Positions 33,481 through 42,312 of a stretch of DNA of 64,000 bases are shown here, in pieces. Every line of letters starts with the position of its first letter. Position 1 is the stretch's first letter. The position numbers and the translations under genes are program-made. Below the pieces are notes generated by a model. That model did not search any database, was not told the origin of the DNA, and saw only the letters and a list, made by a program, of their open reading frames with translations. Origin of the DNA: an uncultured Paracoccaceae bacterium (GTDB lineage: Bacteria; Pseudomonadota; Alphaproteobacteria; Rhodobacterales; Rhodobacteraceae); NCBI GenBank assembly GCA_947494675.1, contig CANLVP010000003.1, forward strand, positions 62,001-126,000. Direction: 5' to 3'.

Positions 33481-34610
33481 TATCCAATCTCCGAGATTTT
33501 GCGCGTGCCGACGATTTCCAATCCATAGGCATCAAGTCCGACGACCTTGGGCTGGGGCGAGTTTGTCGCCAAAATGATCTCTGTCAGGCCAAGCGACGAC
33601 AGGATTTGCGCACCCAAGCCATATTGCCGGAGCGTTTGGGGAGAGACATCCTCGGTCGGGTCCAGCTTCATGTGCACGTCCCGCAAAAGCACCAGTGCAC
33701 CACGCCCCTCTTCGGCAATCAGCTTCATCGCATCGCCGAATTCATTGCGTCGGCCACGGGGGCCAACCCCGACAACATCCAGCATCGGGTCCATCGCGTG
33801 CATCCGCACCAGCACCGGCTCTGGCGTTGAAATATCGCCTTTTATCAAGGTGATATGCTCTGCCCCCTGGGTTTCATCGGTATAGATCCGCATCTGCCAT
33901 TCGCCGCCAAACTCGGACTGGATCGTCTCGGTCTGGCGCACCCGCACAAGGTTGTCGTGACGGCGACGATAGGCGATCAGGTCGCTGATCGTGCCAATCT
34001 TCAGCCCGTGCAACTGGGCAAAGGCGATCAGGTCCGGCAGGCGTGCCATCTCACCGTCGTCCTTCATGATCTCGCAGATCACACCAGACGGGTTAAGGCC
34101 CGCAAGGCGGCTGATGTCGACGGCGGCCTCGGTATGCCCTGCCCGCACAAGCACGCCACCGGCCCGCGCGCGCAGCGGAAAGACATGGCCCGGCGTGGCG
34201 ATATCAGCAGCCCCTTTGCTGGCGTCAATCGCGACGGATACGGTGCGTGCCCGGTCGTGGGCCGAAATCCCGGTGCTGACGCCTTCGCGCGCCTCGATAC
34301 TGACCGTAAAGGCGGTTTCGTGGCGCGAGGAGTTATTCGTGCTCATCAACGGCAAGCCAAGCGCATCGATCCGGTCCCCCGGCAGTGACAGGCAGATCAG
34401 CCCGCGCCCGTGGGTCGCCATAAAGTTAATCGCGTCGGGTGTGGCCATTTGCGCCGGGATCACCAGATCGCCTTCGTTTTCGCGATCTTCGTGATCCACC
34501 AAAACGAACATGCGGCCGTTGCGGGCATCTTCGATGATGTCTTCGATCTTGCTGATGGCGTCCGACCAGTCACGCTCGACCGGTCCGGGGCTTTCAAATG
34601 GCTGGCTCAT
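33480..34610 (-). CDS. ribB: 3,4-dihydroxy-2-butanone 4-phosphate synthase with degenerate GTP cyclohydrolase II domain (RibBX type)
   Basis: A 376-residue two-domain protein. The N-terminal DHBP synthase (about 15-210) keeps the acidic active site DHEDRENEGDL (39-49) and RAGHTEAAVD, so ribulose-5-phosphate conversion should work. The C-terminal domain (about 215-376) is related to GTP cyclohydrolase II but lacks the three zinc cysteines of the CLTGDVFGSxRCDCG region (here MDPMLDVVGVGPRGRR) and the catalytic region after EEGRGALV. It is thus unlikely to have cyclohydrolase activity, matching the RibBX type known from alphaproteobacteria. A separate ribA should exist elsewhere. Confidence 0.94.
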   Translation of the reverse strand: MSQPFESPGPVERDWSDAISKIEDIIEDARNGRMFVLVDHEDRENEGDLVIPAQMATPDAINFMATHGRGLICLSLPGDRIDALGLPLMSTNNSSRHETAFTVSIEAREGVSTGISAHDRARTVSVAIDASKGAADIATPGHVFPLRARAGGVLVRAGHTEAAVDISRLAGLNPSGVICEIMKDDGEMARLPDLIAFAQLHGLKIGTISDLIAYRRRHDNLVRVRQTETIQSEFGGEWQMRIYTDETQGAEHITLIKGDISTPEPVLVRMHAMDPMLDVVGVGPRGRRNEFGDAMKLIAEEGRGALVLLRDVHMKLDPTEDVSPQTLRQYGLGAQILSSLGLTEIILATNSPQPKVVGLDAYGLEIVGTRKISEIG

Positions 34611-34681
34611 CGCGGAATCCCTTGGCAGTTAGGGGGCAGATAACGCAGGCAGGCGGGCTTGGAAAGGGCAGCAACGCACCG

Positions 34682-35236
34682 TCAAAGCGGGTTTGCGGCA
34701 AAGTAATCGGGGGCTGGCAAATAGCCTGCGGTTTGCGCGGCTTCGGCCCAGTCTCGTTCAAGGGCGGTATCGCCAATGAGCAGATAGCGATCTGCTGGCT
34801 GGCCTTGGGCGCGGGCCAGCGATTTCAGGTGATCGCGCATGTCTGACCAAGTGGCGTTGACCGGCGGCGCGGCATGGCTCGCATCAAGGCCATCGATCTG
34901 TGTGATGCCCTTGTGCAAAAGGCCAACGCGGCTGGCCTGGATCAGGACCGCCAGTTTCTGACGTCGATCTTCCGGCATCTCTTGGCCATCACGCAGCACC
35001 TGCAAGGCATTGGACGAAAAGAGAAATCCCACCAGATCATGCCCAGAGGCCGCCCGCACACCGGCATAGGTCTTATAGGGCAGCCCGAGTTCAGCAGCCC
35101 GTTTGACCCGCAAGCGGATCACCTCAATCGGGAGCTTTGGCAGCAGATCAGCCCGCGCGCGGGTCCAGACATGGCGGCGCCAGCTTTGGCCCGGTTCGTC
35201 CACCCGGCCCGAGTTATGGCCAATGCCCGGCGTCAT
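34682..35236 (-). CDS. Conserved hypothetical protein within the riboflavin operon
   Basis: A 184-residue protein with no recognised domain. It starts with MTPGIGHNSG, a GIGHN motif seen at the start of diverse alphaproteobacterial proteins, then has a basic helical region (ARADLLPKLPIEVIRLRVKRA), a glycine-rich AASGHDLVGFLFSSNAL segment and a C-terminal LLIGDTALERDW. It begins in an ATGA overlap with ribE and lies 71 bases ahead of ribB. The ORF start at 35320 lies inside ribE and is rejected. Its place in the operon suggests a role in flavin synthesis or use, but no chemistry can be assigned. Confidence 0.75.
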   Translation of the reverse strand: MTPGIGHNSGRVDEPGQSWRRHVWTRARADLLPKLPIEVIRLRVKRAAELGLPYKTYAGVRAASGHDLVGFLFSSNALQVLRDGQEMPEDRRQKLAVLIQASRVGLLHKGITQIDGLDASHAAPPVNATWSDMRDHLKSLARAQGQPADRYLLIGDTALERDWAEAAQTAGYLPAPDYFAANPL

Positions 35237-35829
35237 CCGTATTCCCGCAGCCGCGCGACGTAGCGGGCCATGGTGTCGATTTCCAGATTGATCGCGTCGC
35301 CCACCGCCACGTCGCCCCATGTGGTCGCGACTTTGGTGTGGGGGATGAAATTGACGCCGAAATCGGTGCCATCAACCTCATTCACGGTCAGAGAGGTGCC
35401 GTTAAGCGCCACCGAACCTTTGGGCGCGATAAACTTGGCCAGATCGTCGGGCGCGCGAAACGTCACGCGGGTGCTGTCGCCTTCGTCGCGCGTCGCCACG
35501 ACCTGCGCCACGCCATCCACATGCCCCGACACGATATGCCCGCCCAATTCGTCGCCAACCTTCAAAGCGCGTTCGAGGTTCAAACGCCCACCAACGGCCC
35601 AATCGCCGATATTTGTGGCGCTGACCGTCTCTGCCGAAATTTCAACATCGAACCAGTTCTGCGGGTCCTTCCCGAGTGCGATCACCGTCAGACACACCCC
35701 GTTGCAGGCGATGGAGGCCCCGATATCGATGCCCGCCACGTCATATTGCGTGCCGATCCGTGCGCGCAGATCGCCGTGCTGTTCGAGCGTCAGAACATGG
35801 CCAATATCGGTGACAATTCCGGTGAACAT
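35233..35829 (-). CDS. ribE: Riboflavin synthase alpha subunit
   Basis: A 198-residue riboflavin synthase with the two homologous lumazine-binding barrels, starting MFTGIVTDIG and repeating with GHIVSGHVDGVAQV near residue 96. It dismutates two lumazines into riboflavin. The start at 35829 is the family N-terminus. Its stop overlaps the hypothetical gene (ATGA). No FMN riboswitch is seen upstream. Confidence 0.95.
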   Translation of the reverse strand: MFTGIVTDIGHVLTLEQHGDLRARIGTQYDVAGIDIGASIACNGVCLTVIALGKDPQNWFDVEISAETVSATNIGDWAVGGRLNLERALKVGDELGGHIVSGHVDGVAQVVATRDEGDSTRVTFRAPDDLAKFIAPKGSVALNGTSLTVNEVDGTDFGVNFIPHTKVATTWGDVAVGDAINLEIDTMARYVARLREYG

Positions 35830-35978
35830 GATGCGGTCCCTTATGCCTTTCCTCTGACCTAGCGGCTGCGGCTGATGCAGACAAGGCACGCGACCAGCGG
35901 ATCACTGCAAGAAGCCATATTTTTGCCCGATGAACATGCTAAACGCGTTGATAAGATTTTTTGAGTTAAGGTGCCCTT

Positions 35979-37259
35979 GTGACGCAAGACCGCCGCTTTT
36001 TGTTCCTGCAAGGCCCGCACGGGCCGTTCCTGCACCGCTTGGCCAAGATGCTGCGGGCGGCGGGTGCGGATGTGTGGCGCGTGGGGTTCAACGCAGGCGA
36101 CAGGGCGTTTTGGTTTGGTGCGCCGGGCTATATCCCCTTTCGCGGCACCCCGGATGCCTGGCCCAAAACCTTTGATGGCATCGTGGCAAAACACGCGATT
36201 ACCGACATCGTTCTTTATGGCGACACCCGCCCCATTCACGCCCAAGCGATTGAACGGGCCAAAGCGGCGGGCCTGCGGGTTCATGTCTTTGAAGAAGGCT
36301 ATATGCGGCCCTATTGGGTCACCTATGAACGCGGCGGGACCAACGGCAATTCGCGGCTGATGGGGCTGAGTGTGGATGACATGCGCAAAGCGCTTGAACT
36401 GTCAGAGCTTGAGGTGCCAACGCCCCCCGCCCATTGGGGCGACATGCGCCATCACGTCTTTTACGGCGCGCTCTACCATTGGTTCGTGATGTTCCGGAAC
36501 GGGGACTATCGCAACTTTGCCCGGCACCGCGACCTGCCCGTGACGCAAGAGGCCTATCTTTATTCCAAGCGCCTGCTGCTGATGCCGCTGATCGCCCTCG
36601 ACCGGCGCATCGCCACATGGCGTATCCGCTTTGGCGGCTTTCCCTATCACCTTGTGCTGCTGCAATTGGAACATGACAGCAGCTTTCAAATGCATTCGCC
36701 CTTCACCCGGATGGAAGAGTTCCTGACGCTTGTCATGGAAGGCTTTGCCAAGGGCGCACCACAGCATCATCACCTTGTGTTCAAGGCACATCCGCTGGAA
36801 AACGGCCGGTCCCCCATTCGGCGGATTATTCGGCGGCTGTCCAAGGACTTAGGCGTGCAAGGCCGGGTGCATTATGTGCGCGGCGGCAAGCTGGCAGGGC
36901 TTTTGGATCATGCGCGCACGGCTGTAACGGTCAATTCCACAGCCGCGCAACAGGTGCTGTGGCGCGGCATCCCGTTGAAGGTTTTTGGCGATGCGGTTTA
37001 CGCGAAACCTGAATTCGTCTCGACCCAGCCTTTGCCTGATTTCTTTACCGCCTCTGACCGCCCGGATGGCCGCGCCTATAAGGACTATCGCCGGTTTCTG
37101 CTGGAAACCTCTCAGGTCCCCGGCGGATTCTATTCCGCCCGTGGCCGCCGACAGCTGATGCGGCAGGTGGTTGATATGATGCTGTCGGACGAAGACCCTT
37201 ACGACGCGCTCGCCGCTGGCCGAACCCCGCCGCGCCAGCCCTTGCGGATCGTCAATTAA
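35979..37259 (+). CDS. kpsS: Capsule polysaccharide biosynthesis protein KpsS-like
   Basis: A 426-residue protein of the Kdo-transferase family that, with KpsC, builds the poly-Kdo linker of lipid-anchored group 2/3 capsules. FLFLQGPHGPFLHRLA at the start, the LVFKAHPLE motif near residue 267 and TVNSTAAQQVLWRG near 312 are family landmarks. Start GTG at 35979, preceded by AAGG. It opens the plus-strand capsule block between ribE and ribD. An AT-rich stretch with TTGATA just upstream may contain the promoter. Confidence 0.88.
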   Translation: MTQDRRFLFLQGPHGPFLHRLAKMLRAAGADVWRVGFNAGDRAFWFGAPGYIPFRGTPDAWPKTFDGIVAKHAITDIVLYGDTRPIHAQAIERAKAAGLRVHVFEEGYMRPYWVTYERGGTNGNSRLMGLSVDDMRKALELSELEVPTPPAHWGDMRHHVFYGALYHWFVMFRNGDYRNFARHRDLPVTQEAYLYSKRLLLMPLIALDRRIATWRIRFGGFPYHLVLLQLEHDSSFQMHSPFTRMEEFLTLVMEGFAKGAPQHHHLVFKAHPLENGRSPIRRIIRRLSKDLGVQGRVHYVRGGKLAGLLDHARTAVTVNSTAAQQVLWRGIPLKVFGDAVYAKPEFVSTQPLPDFFTASDRPDGRAYKDYRRFLLETSQVPGGFYSARGRRQLMRQVVDMMLSDEDPYDALAAGRTPPRQPLRIVN

Positions 37260-37423
37260 CGGCCACAACACCTTGCGCCGCACCTGCCCAAACGCGGCAT
37301 TGACGCAACACAAACTGTTGCTCAATCGGAAACGACAGCGCCCCCAACTATCTTTTGCGCCCGGATTCCCGTACCTTAAAAGAAAAACTTGAGGCAACAA
37401 TAACAGGTCGAGGAGACCGAGCA

Positions 37424-38554
37424 GTGCTATCCTTAACATTGCGCCTGTCCAAAGGCGTGGCCCTTGTGGTGACTCTTGGTCTTGTGGCCAGTTGCGGTCT
37501 GCCACGTTCCGGGCCGAACAAGGCAGAGATATTTTCCGGCTCCGTTTTGCGCGAAGGCGACGCCTTTGTGCTGACCGTTGATGACCGGGTGAACGCAATC
37601 GCCGCCGTGGCCCCTGCCCTTGGGTTCTCGTCGGCCTTCTTGAATGCAGGCGCGCTTGGGTCTGACACGATCAGTGCTGGTGACACGCTGGGCCTGACGA
37701 TCTGGGAAAACGTCGAAGACGGTTTGCTGGTGCCCACAGGTCAGAACGCGACCATCCTCGAAGAGGTGCAGGTTGACGGATCAGGCTTTATCTTTGTGCC
37801 TTACGCGGGCCGGGTGAAAGCAGCAGGCAACACGCCAGAGGCCGTGCGCCGCGTGATCAGCGAAAAGCTCGCCGATCAGACACCTGACCCACAGGTGCAG
37901 GTGCGTCGTCTGGCAGGGAACGGGTCAACTGTTGCCGTCACAGGCGGTGTGAACGCATCTGGCGTCTACCCCATTGAACAACCCACTCGCACATTGGGTG
38001 CCATGCTTTCCGCCGCTGGCGGTGTTGGCGTCGCCCCTGAAACGGCCCGCGTGACGGTCGTGCGTGGCAGCCATCGTGGGTCGATCTGGTATGAAGACCT
38101 GTTCAAAGATCCCCGCAATGACATTGCCCTGCGCAATGGCGACCAGATCGTGGTTGAGGAAGACACCCGCTTCTTCACAGCCCTTGGCGCCACCGGCACG
38201 CAGGACCGTGTGCAGTTCTTTGACCAATCCATCTCCGCGATTGAGGCGATTGCCCAGGTCGGCGGTCTGTCGGCCAATGCCGCTGATCCCACCGGCGTCT
38301 TTGTGTTCCGCAATGAACCCGAAGAGATCGCAGAACAGCTGGTTGGCCAGGACCTGATTGGCACACAGCGCGTCGTCTATGTCCTTGATCTGACAAAGCC
38401 AAATGGTGTCTTCATGGCCCGCGACTTTGCGATCCGCGACAGCGATACGGTCTATGTGACGGAGGCCCCGTTTGTGCAGTTCAACAAGACCATCGCCGCC
38501 GCGACCGGGTCGCTGGCTGCCGTCAATACGCTGAACACAGCCGCCGGCAACTAA
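37424..38554 (+). CDS. Polysaccharide export lipoprotein (Wza/KpsD-like)
   Basis: A 376-residue outer-membrane polysaccharide export protein. The lipobox is LVASC near residue 24, the Poly_export domain begins around ISAGDTLGLTIWENV (about 82-160), and SLBB repeats follow (VAVTGGVNASGVYPI and DRVQFFDQSISAIEAI). It forms the export channel for capsule. GTG at 37424 is chosen: GGAG lies nine bases upstream and a lipoprotein signal follows at once; the track start adds 23 residues that spoil the signal. It lies between kpsS and kpsC. Confidence 0.9.
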   Translation: MLSLTLRLSKGVALVVTLGLVASCGLPRSGPNKAEIFSGSVLREGDAFVLTVDDRVNAIAAVAPALGFSSAFLNAGALGSDTISAGDTLGLTIWENVEDGLLVPTGQNATILEEVQVDGSGFIFVPYAGRVKAAGNTPEAVRRVISEKLADQTPDPQVQVRRLAGNGSTVAVTGGVNASGVYPIEQPTRTLGAMLSAAGGVGVAPETARVTVVRGSHRGSIWYEDLFKDPRNDIALRNGDQIVVEEDTRFFTALGATGTQDRVQFFDQSISAIEAIAQVGGLSANAADPTGVFVFRNEPEEIAEQLVGQDLIGTQRVVYVLDLTKPNGVFMARDFAIRDSDTVYVTEAPFVQFNKTIAAATGSLAAVNTLNTAAGN

Positions 38555-38557
38555 CCG

Positions 38558-40573
38558 ATGGCGCAAACGCCCGATACCGCCGCCGCGGGGGAAACCCTGC
38601 GGCGGCTTTACGTTTATAACGGCGGTTTTCTGACCCAAACCCGCACGCGCCGCATTCTGTCGTTGGCAGGCTACGACATCAAACTGGGCAAACCCAGTGA
38701 AGGTGACGCGGTGGGCGTTTGGGGGCACAGTCCCACGGCCCCACGGGGCGAAGCGGTCGCGGCACATACCGACAGCCCAGTTGTGCGGGTCGAAGATGCC
38801 TTTCTGCGGTCCGTGTTACCTGGACGCGACGGCGATCCCGCCTTGGGCCTGCATATCGACCATTACGGTGTGCATTTTGACCCCACCACGCGGTCCGATC
38901 TGGAACGCCAGCTGGCGGAAGACCCTTTGGACGATGCGCATCTGCTAGCCCGCGCCAAGAACGCGATGGCCGACATTCAACGACTGCATCTGTCGAAGTA
39001 CAACGCCTTTGACCTCGCCCTCCCCCCGCCTGACCCGGGGTATGTGCTGGTCGTCGACCAGACCCGTGGCGATGCCAGCATCAAAGCCTCGGGCTGCGAT
39101 CTGAACACGTTCCGCGAGATGCTGTTCTACGCCCAGACCGATCACCCCGGCGCGCGTATCCTGATCAAGACCCATCCCGAAACCACTGCGGGTCACCGCG
39201 AGGGGTATTATACGGACGCCGATTGCAGCGACCGGATCAGCCTGATCGACACGCCCCATTCGCCCTACGCGCTTTATGAAGGGGCCATCGCGGTCTACAC
39301 GGTGTCATCGCAAATGGGGTTTGAGGCGGTGCTGACCGGCCATAAGCCCGTCGTCTTCGGGCAGCCTTTTTATGCCGGTTGGGGTCTTACTGATGACCGC
39401 AAGCCGCTGGATCGCAGGCAACGCAAATTGACCCGTGCGCAGCTTTTTGCGGCTGCGATGATCCTTTATCCAAAGTGGTATGACCCCTACCGCGACCGGT
39501 TGTGCCAGATCGAAGATGTGATCGCGACACTGACCGCACAGGCGCGGGCATGGCGCGATGATCACCGTGGCTGGGCCGCACATGAGATGCGAATGTGGAA
39601 ACGCGCGCCCCTGCAAAAGGTCTTTGGCGCGATCAAGCCACTGCATTTTGATGCCCCGCCGAAAGACGGCGAACGGCAGATGGTCTGGGCAGGCAAAACA
39701 ACGCCATTCTTGGAAAAGTCCGGCGTTGTGCGGGTTGAGGATGGATTTTTGCGGTCCAAGGGCCTCGGTGCCGAACTGATCCCGCCGATGTCGCTCGTGC
39801 TGGATGATCTGGGCATCTACTACGATCCGTCACGCGAAAGCCGCTTGGAGCAGATGATCACAGCTTCAGTCGATCTACCAGAAGGTGCACGGTTACGGGC
39901 CGAGCGTTTGATCACCAAAATCACCAAAGCAGGGCTGTCGAAATACAACATTGGGACCTCCGTTGACTTGGAAAACCTGCCCAAAGGGCGGCGCATCTTG
40001 GTGCCCGGTCAGGTTGAGGACGATGCCTCCATCACCTTGGGCGCGGGCGAAGTGAACACCAATGCGGGGTTGCTGGCTGAGGTCCGGCGCATCAACCCGG
40101 CTGCCGTGATCATCTACAAACCGCATCCGGATGTTGAGGCCGGATTGCGCCCCGGTGCGGTCCCCAATGCCGCCGAATTGGCCGATGTTGTGCTGACAAA
40201 CACAGACCCAATCGCTGTACTTGCCCACGTGGATGAGGTCTGGACCATGACCTCTCTGTTAGGGTTTGAAGCATTGTTGCGCGGCGTCTCTGTCACCTGC
40301 TTGGGCATGCCCTTCTATGCCGGTTGGGGGCTGACGGATGACCGTGCAATGCCCCTTCCCCGGCGTGCCGCAACACCGGACCTGACCGCTTTGGCCCATG
40401 CGGTACTGATTGATTATCCACGCTATTTTGATCCCGTCACATCGCTCCCCTGCCCGGCAGAGGTCGTGGTGGAGCGTTTGCAATCGGGTGATGTCCCCTC
40501 TCCGGGGCGCGGCAACCGGATCTTGTCAAAGCTGCAAGGGTGGTTCGCCAGCTTTGCGCCGCTCTGGCGTTAA
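38558..40573 (+). CDS. kpsC: Capsule polysaccharide biosynthesis protein KpsC-like (two-domain beta-Kdo transferase)
   Basis: A 671-residue protein with two homologous halves: RRLYVYNGGFLTQTR ... VRVEDAFLRSV ... KTHPE ... PFYAGWGLTDD in the first, and MVWAGKTTPFLEKSG ... VRVEDGFLRSKG ... KPHPDVE ... PFYAGWGLTDD in the second. In KpsC the two domains add alternating beta-linked Kdo residues to lysophosphatidylglycerol. It starts three bases after the export gene. Its TAA overlaps the ribD stop in TTAA. No kpsMT or kpsE genes are in the window. Confidence 0.93.
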   Translation: MAQTPDTAAAGETLRRLYVYNGGFLTQTRTRRILSLAGYDIKLGKPSEGDAVGVWGHSPTAPRGEAVAAHTDSPVVRVEDAFLRSVLPGRDGDPALGLHIDHYGVHFDPTTRSDLERQLAEDPLDDAHLLARAKNAMADIQRLHLSKYNAFDLALPPPDPGYVLVVDQTRGDASIKASGCDLNTFREMLFYAQTDHPGARILIKTHPETTAGHREGYYTDADCSDRISLIDTPHSPYALYEGAIAVYTVSSQMGFEAVLTGHKPVVFGQPFYAGWGLTDDRKPLDRRQRKLTRAQLFAAAMILYPKWYDPYRDRLCQIEDVIATLTAQARAWRDDHRGWAAHEMRMWKRAPLQKVFGAIKPLHFDAPPKDGERQMVWAGKTTPFLEKSGVVRVEDGFLRSKGLGAELIPPMSLVLDDLGIYYDPSRESRLEQMITASVDLPEGARLRAERLITKITKAGLSKYNIGTSVDLENLPKGRRILVPGQVEDDASITLGAGEVNTNAGLLAEVRRINPAAVIIYKPHPDVEAGLRPGAVPNAAELADVVLTNTDPIAVLAHVDEVWTMTSLLGFEALLRGVSVTCLGMPFYAGWGLTDDRAMPLPRRAATPDLTALAHAVLIDYPRYFDPVTSLPCPAEVVVERLQSGDVPSPGRGNRILSKLQGWFASFAPLWR

Positions 40574-41658
40574 GCCGGGCGCCAGCGATGGCAAATGTCG
40601 CCACCAACTGTGGTGACGTCGATCAGATCAAAGCGCGGTGCATCTGACAGTTGGTCAAGGTCGAGGCTGCCAATGGATGGCGTGCCGTCCGCGCCAATCA
40701 ACGCGCTGCCGCCGAAGACCACCAGTTCGTCGACCAAGCGCGCTTTTAGGAGCGATGCGGCCCACGCGCCGCCGCCTTCGCAAAAGACACGTGTGATCCC
40801 GCGTTTTCCCAGCATTTGCAGGACGTTATCCGGGTTCAGCCCGTCAGCACCAGCGCTGCATTCGAGCAGCTCAGCCGCTGTTCCTGACCAATCCGCCGTC
40901 CCGGCCCCTGCCCCATGGCACAGCCACAAGGGTTGCTGATCCGCCGTCTTGGCCAAACGGCTATCCGTCGGCAGGTTAAGCGATCCGCTGACTACAACGC
41001 GCACCGGTTGTGGGACGCGCCCCAGATCGCGCACATCGAGCATCGGATCATCCGAGCGCGCTGTGCCGCCGCCGATCATCACCGCATCATGTCGCGACCG
41101 CATTGCGTGCACCATACGCCGTGCGGCAGGGCCGGTGATCCAACGGCTGTCGCCTGTACGGGTCGCGATCCGACCATCCAGCGTTGTTGCGAGTTTGAGC
41201 GTCAGCCAAGGGCGTCCCTTGGTCACGCGATTGAAGAATCCTGCGTGATCCAGATTTGCCTGTGCCTGACCCTCGCCAATTTCAACTGTGATTCCAGCGG
41301 CTTGCAGCATCGCGATGCCTTTGCCAGCGACGCGGCTGTCTGGGTCGGACGTCGCGATAACACAGCGTGAAATCTGCGCGGCGATCAGCGCCTCCGCGCA
41401 GGGCGGGGTTTTTCCGTGATGGGCGCAGGGCTCCAACGTGACATAGGCCGTGGCACCTTTGGCGTGCGCGCCTGCCTGCGTCAGGGCCTGCGTTTCGGCA
41501 TGGGGTCTGCCGCCATCAGCGGTCCAGCCACGCCCGACGATTTGACCGTCTTTGACAATAACGCAGCCCACGGCAGGATTGGGCCAGACGCGCCCCATGC
41601 CACGCCGGCCCAGCGAGAGGGCCAGCGCCATATACCGCGCATCATCGGCGGCGGTCAT
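40570..41658 (-). CDS. ribD: Bifunctional deaminase/reductase of riboflavin synthesis
   Basis: A 362-residue enzyme: the N-terminal CMP/dCMP-type deaminase (about 1-145) has the zinc motifs HAETQAL and [11 protein letters not shown], and the C-terminal reductase (about 150-360) has [15 protein letters not shown] and [13 protein letters not shown]. It converts diaminohydroxy-ribosylaminopyrimidinone phosphate by deamination and reduction. It overlaps nrdR by ATGA and is separated from ribE by the capsule block. Confidence 0.95.
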   Translation of the reverse strand: MTAADDARYMALALSLGRRGMGRVWPNPAVGCVIVKDGQIVGRGWTADGGRPHAETQALTQAGAHAKGATAYVTLEPCAHHGKTPPCAEALIAAQISRCVIATSDPDSRVAGKGIAMLQAAGITVEIGEGQAQANLDHAGFFNRVTKGRPWLTLKLATTLDGRIATRTGDSRWITGPAARRMVHAMRSRHDAVMIGGGTARSDDPMLDVRDLGRVPQPVRVVVSGSLNLPTDSRLAKTADQQPLWLCHGAGAGTADWSGTAAELLECSAGADGLNPDNVLQMLGKRGITRVFCEGGGAWAASLLKARLVDELVVFGGSALIGADGTPSIGSLDLDQLSDAPRFDLIDVTTVGGDICHRWRPA

Positions 41659-42122
41659 GTGTCGGATTTGGTATCCGGGCGCAGTTCATCCATGAACTTT
41701 TCAAAGTCGTCGGCGGCTTGGAAGTTCATGTAAACACTGGCAAATCTGACGTAAGCCACGGTGTCGATCCGCGCGAGGCTTTCCATCACGATCTCACCAA
41801 TTGTCTTGGATGGGATGTCGGTTTCGCCCATGCTTTCCAACCGGCGCACAATGCCAGAGATCATCTGGTCAATCCGCTCTGGCTCTACGGGACGTTTCTG
41901 CATCGAAATCCGGATCGAGCGTTCGAGCTTATCACGGTCGAAATCTTCGCGCCGTCCGTTGGACTTAATCACCACCAGATCGCGCAATTGCACCCGTTCG
42001 TAAGTTGTAAATCGTCCGCCACAGGCGGGACAAAAACGCCGCCGCCGAATTGCAACATGATCTTCGGCTGGGCGTGAATCTTTGACTTGTGTGTCAACGT
42101 TTCCGCAAAAGGGGCAACGCAT
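41655..42122 (-). CDS. nrdR: Transcriptional repressor NrdR
   Basis: A 155-residue repressor of ribonucleotide reductase genes. The N-terminal zinc ribbon CPFCG ... CPACG (residues 3-37) and the ATP-cone (about 49-139, [16 protein letters not shown]) are diagnostic. The nrdR-ribD linkage by ATGA is standard in alphaproteobacteria. Confidence 0.96.
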   Translation of the reverse strand: MRCPFCGNVDTQVKDSRPAEDHVAIRRRRFCPACGGRFTTYERVQLRDLVVIKSNGRREDFDRDKLERSIRISMQKRPVEPERIDQMISGIVRRLESMGETDIPSKTIGEIVMESLARIDTVAYVRFASVYMNFQAADDFEKFMDELRPDTKSDT

Positions 42123-42164
42123 ATCCTGACCTCTTATTGTCTGCCTCTTGGGTGTGTCCCCAAG

Positions 42165-42173
42165 TTATCCACA
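42165..42173 (+). promoter_or_regulatory. Perfect DnaA-box sequence upstream of nrdR
   Basis: TTATCCACA, the strict DnaA box, lies 43 bases upstream of the nrdR start. One box alone is weak evidence, but it could link nrdR or ribD expression to DnaA. Confidence 0.35.
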
Positions 42174-42231
42174 GTTACTATAGGACAGCCGCTAGGATTT
42201 GGGTAGTCCGGATTTCAAACCGCTGCATCTG

Positions 42232-42304
42232 GACCGTTCGGTCGTTTCAAGGTGATGCAGAAACCATACAGAACCTATGCACGGATGATGCAGAACCTGT
42301 ATGC
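42232..42304 (+). repeat. ATGCA-rich dispersed repeat, copy B
   Basis: Starts with accgttcggtcg, then gatgcagaaaccatacagaacc, then tatgcac and a second gatgcagaacctgtatg. The last 17-mer is identical to copy A. It lies between yjbQ and nrdR in the 190-base gap. Confidence 0.7.
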
Positions 42305-42312
42305 CCTCAAGT

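Noticed and set aside
33480-34100. Functional GTP cyclohydrolase II (ribA) activity
   Set aside because: The zinc cysteines and catalytic segment are missing, so a full RibBA call was not made.
35830-35978. FMN riboswitch upstream of ribE
   Set aside because: The conserved RFN-element strings and multi-arm fold were not found in the ribE leader or upstream of ribB or nrdR-ribD.
35979-40573. Recent horizontally acquired capsule island
   Set aside because: No mobility genes, direct repeats or tRNA at the borders, and base composition appears similar to the neighbours by eye.
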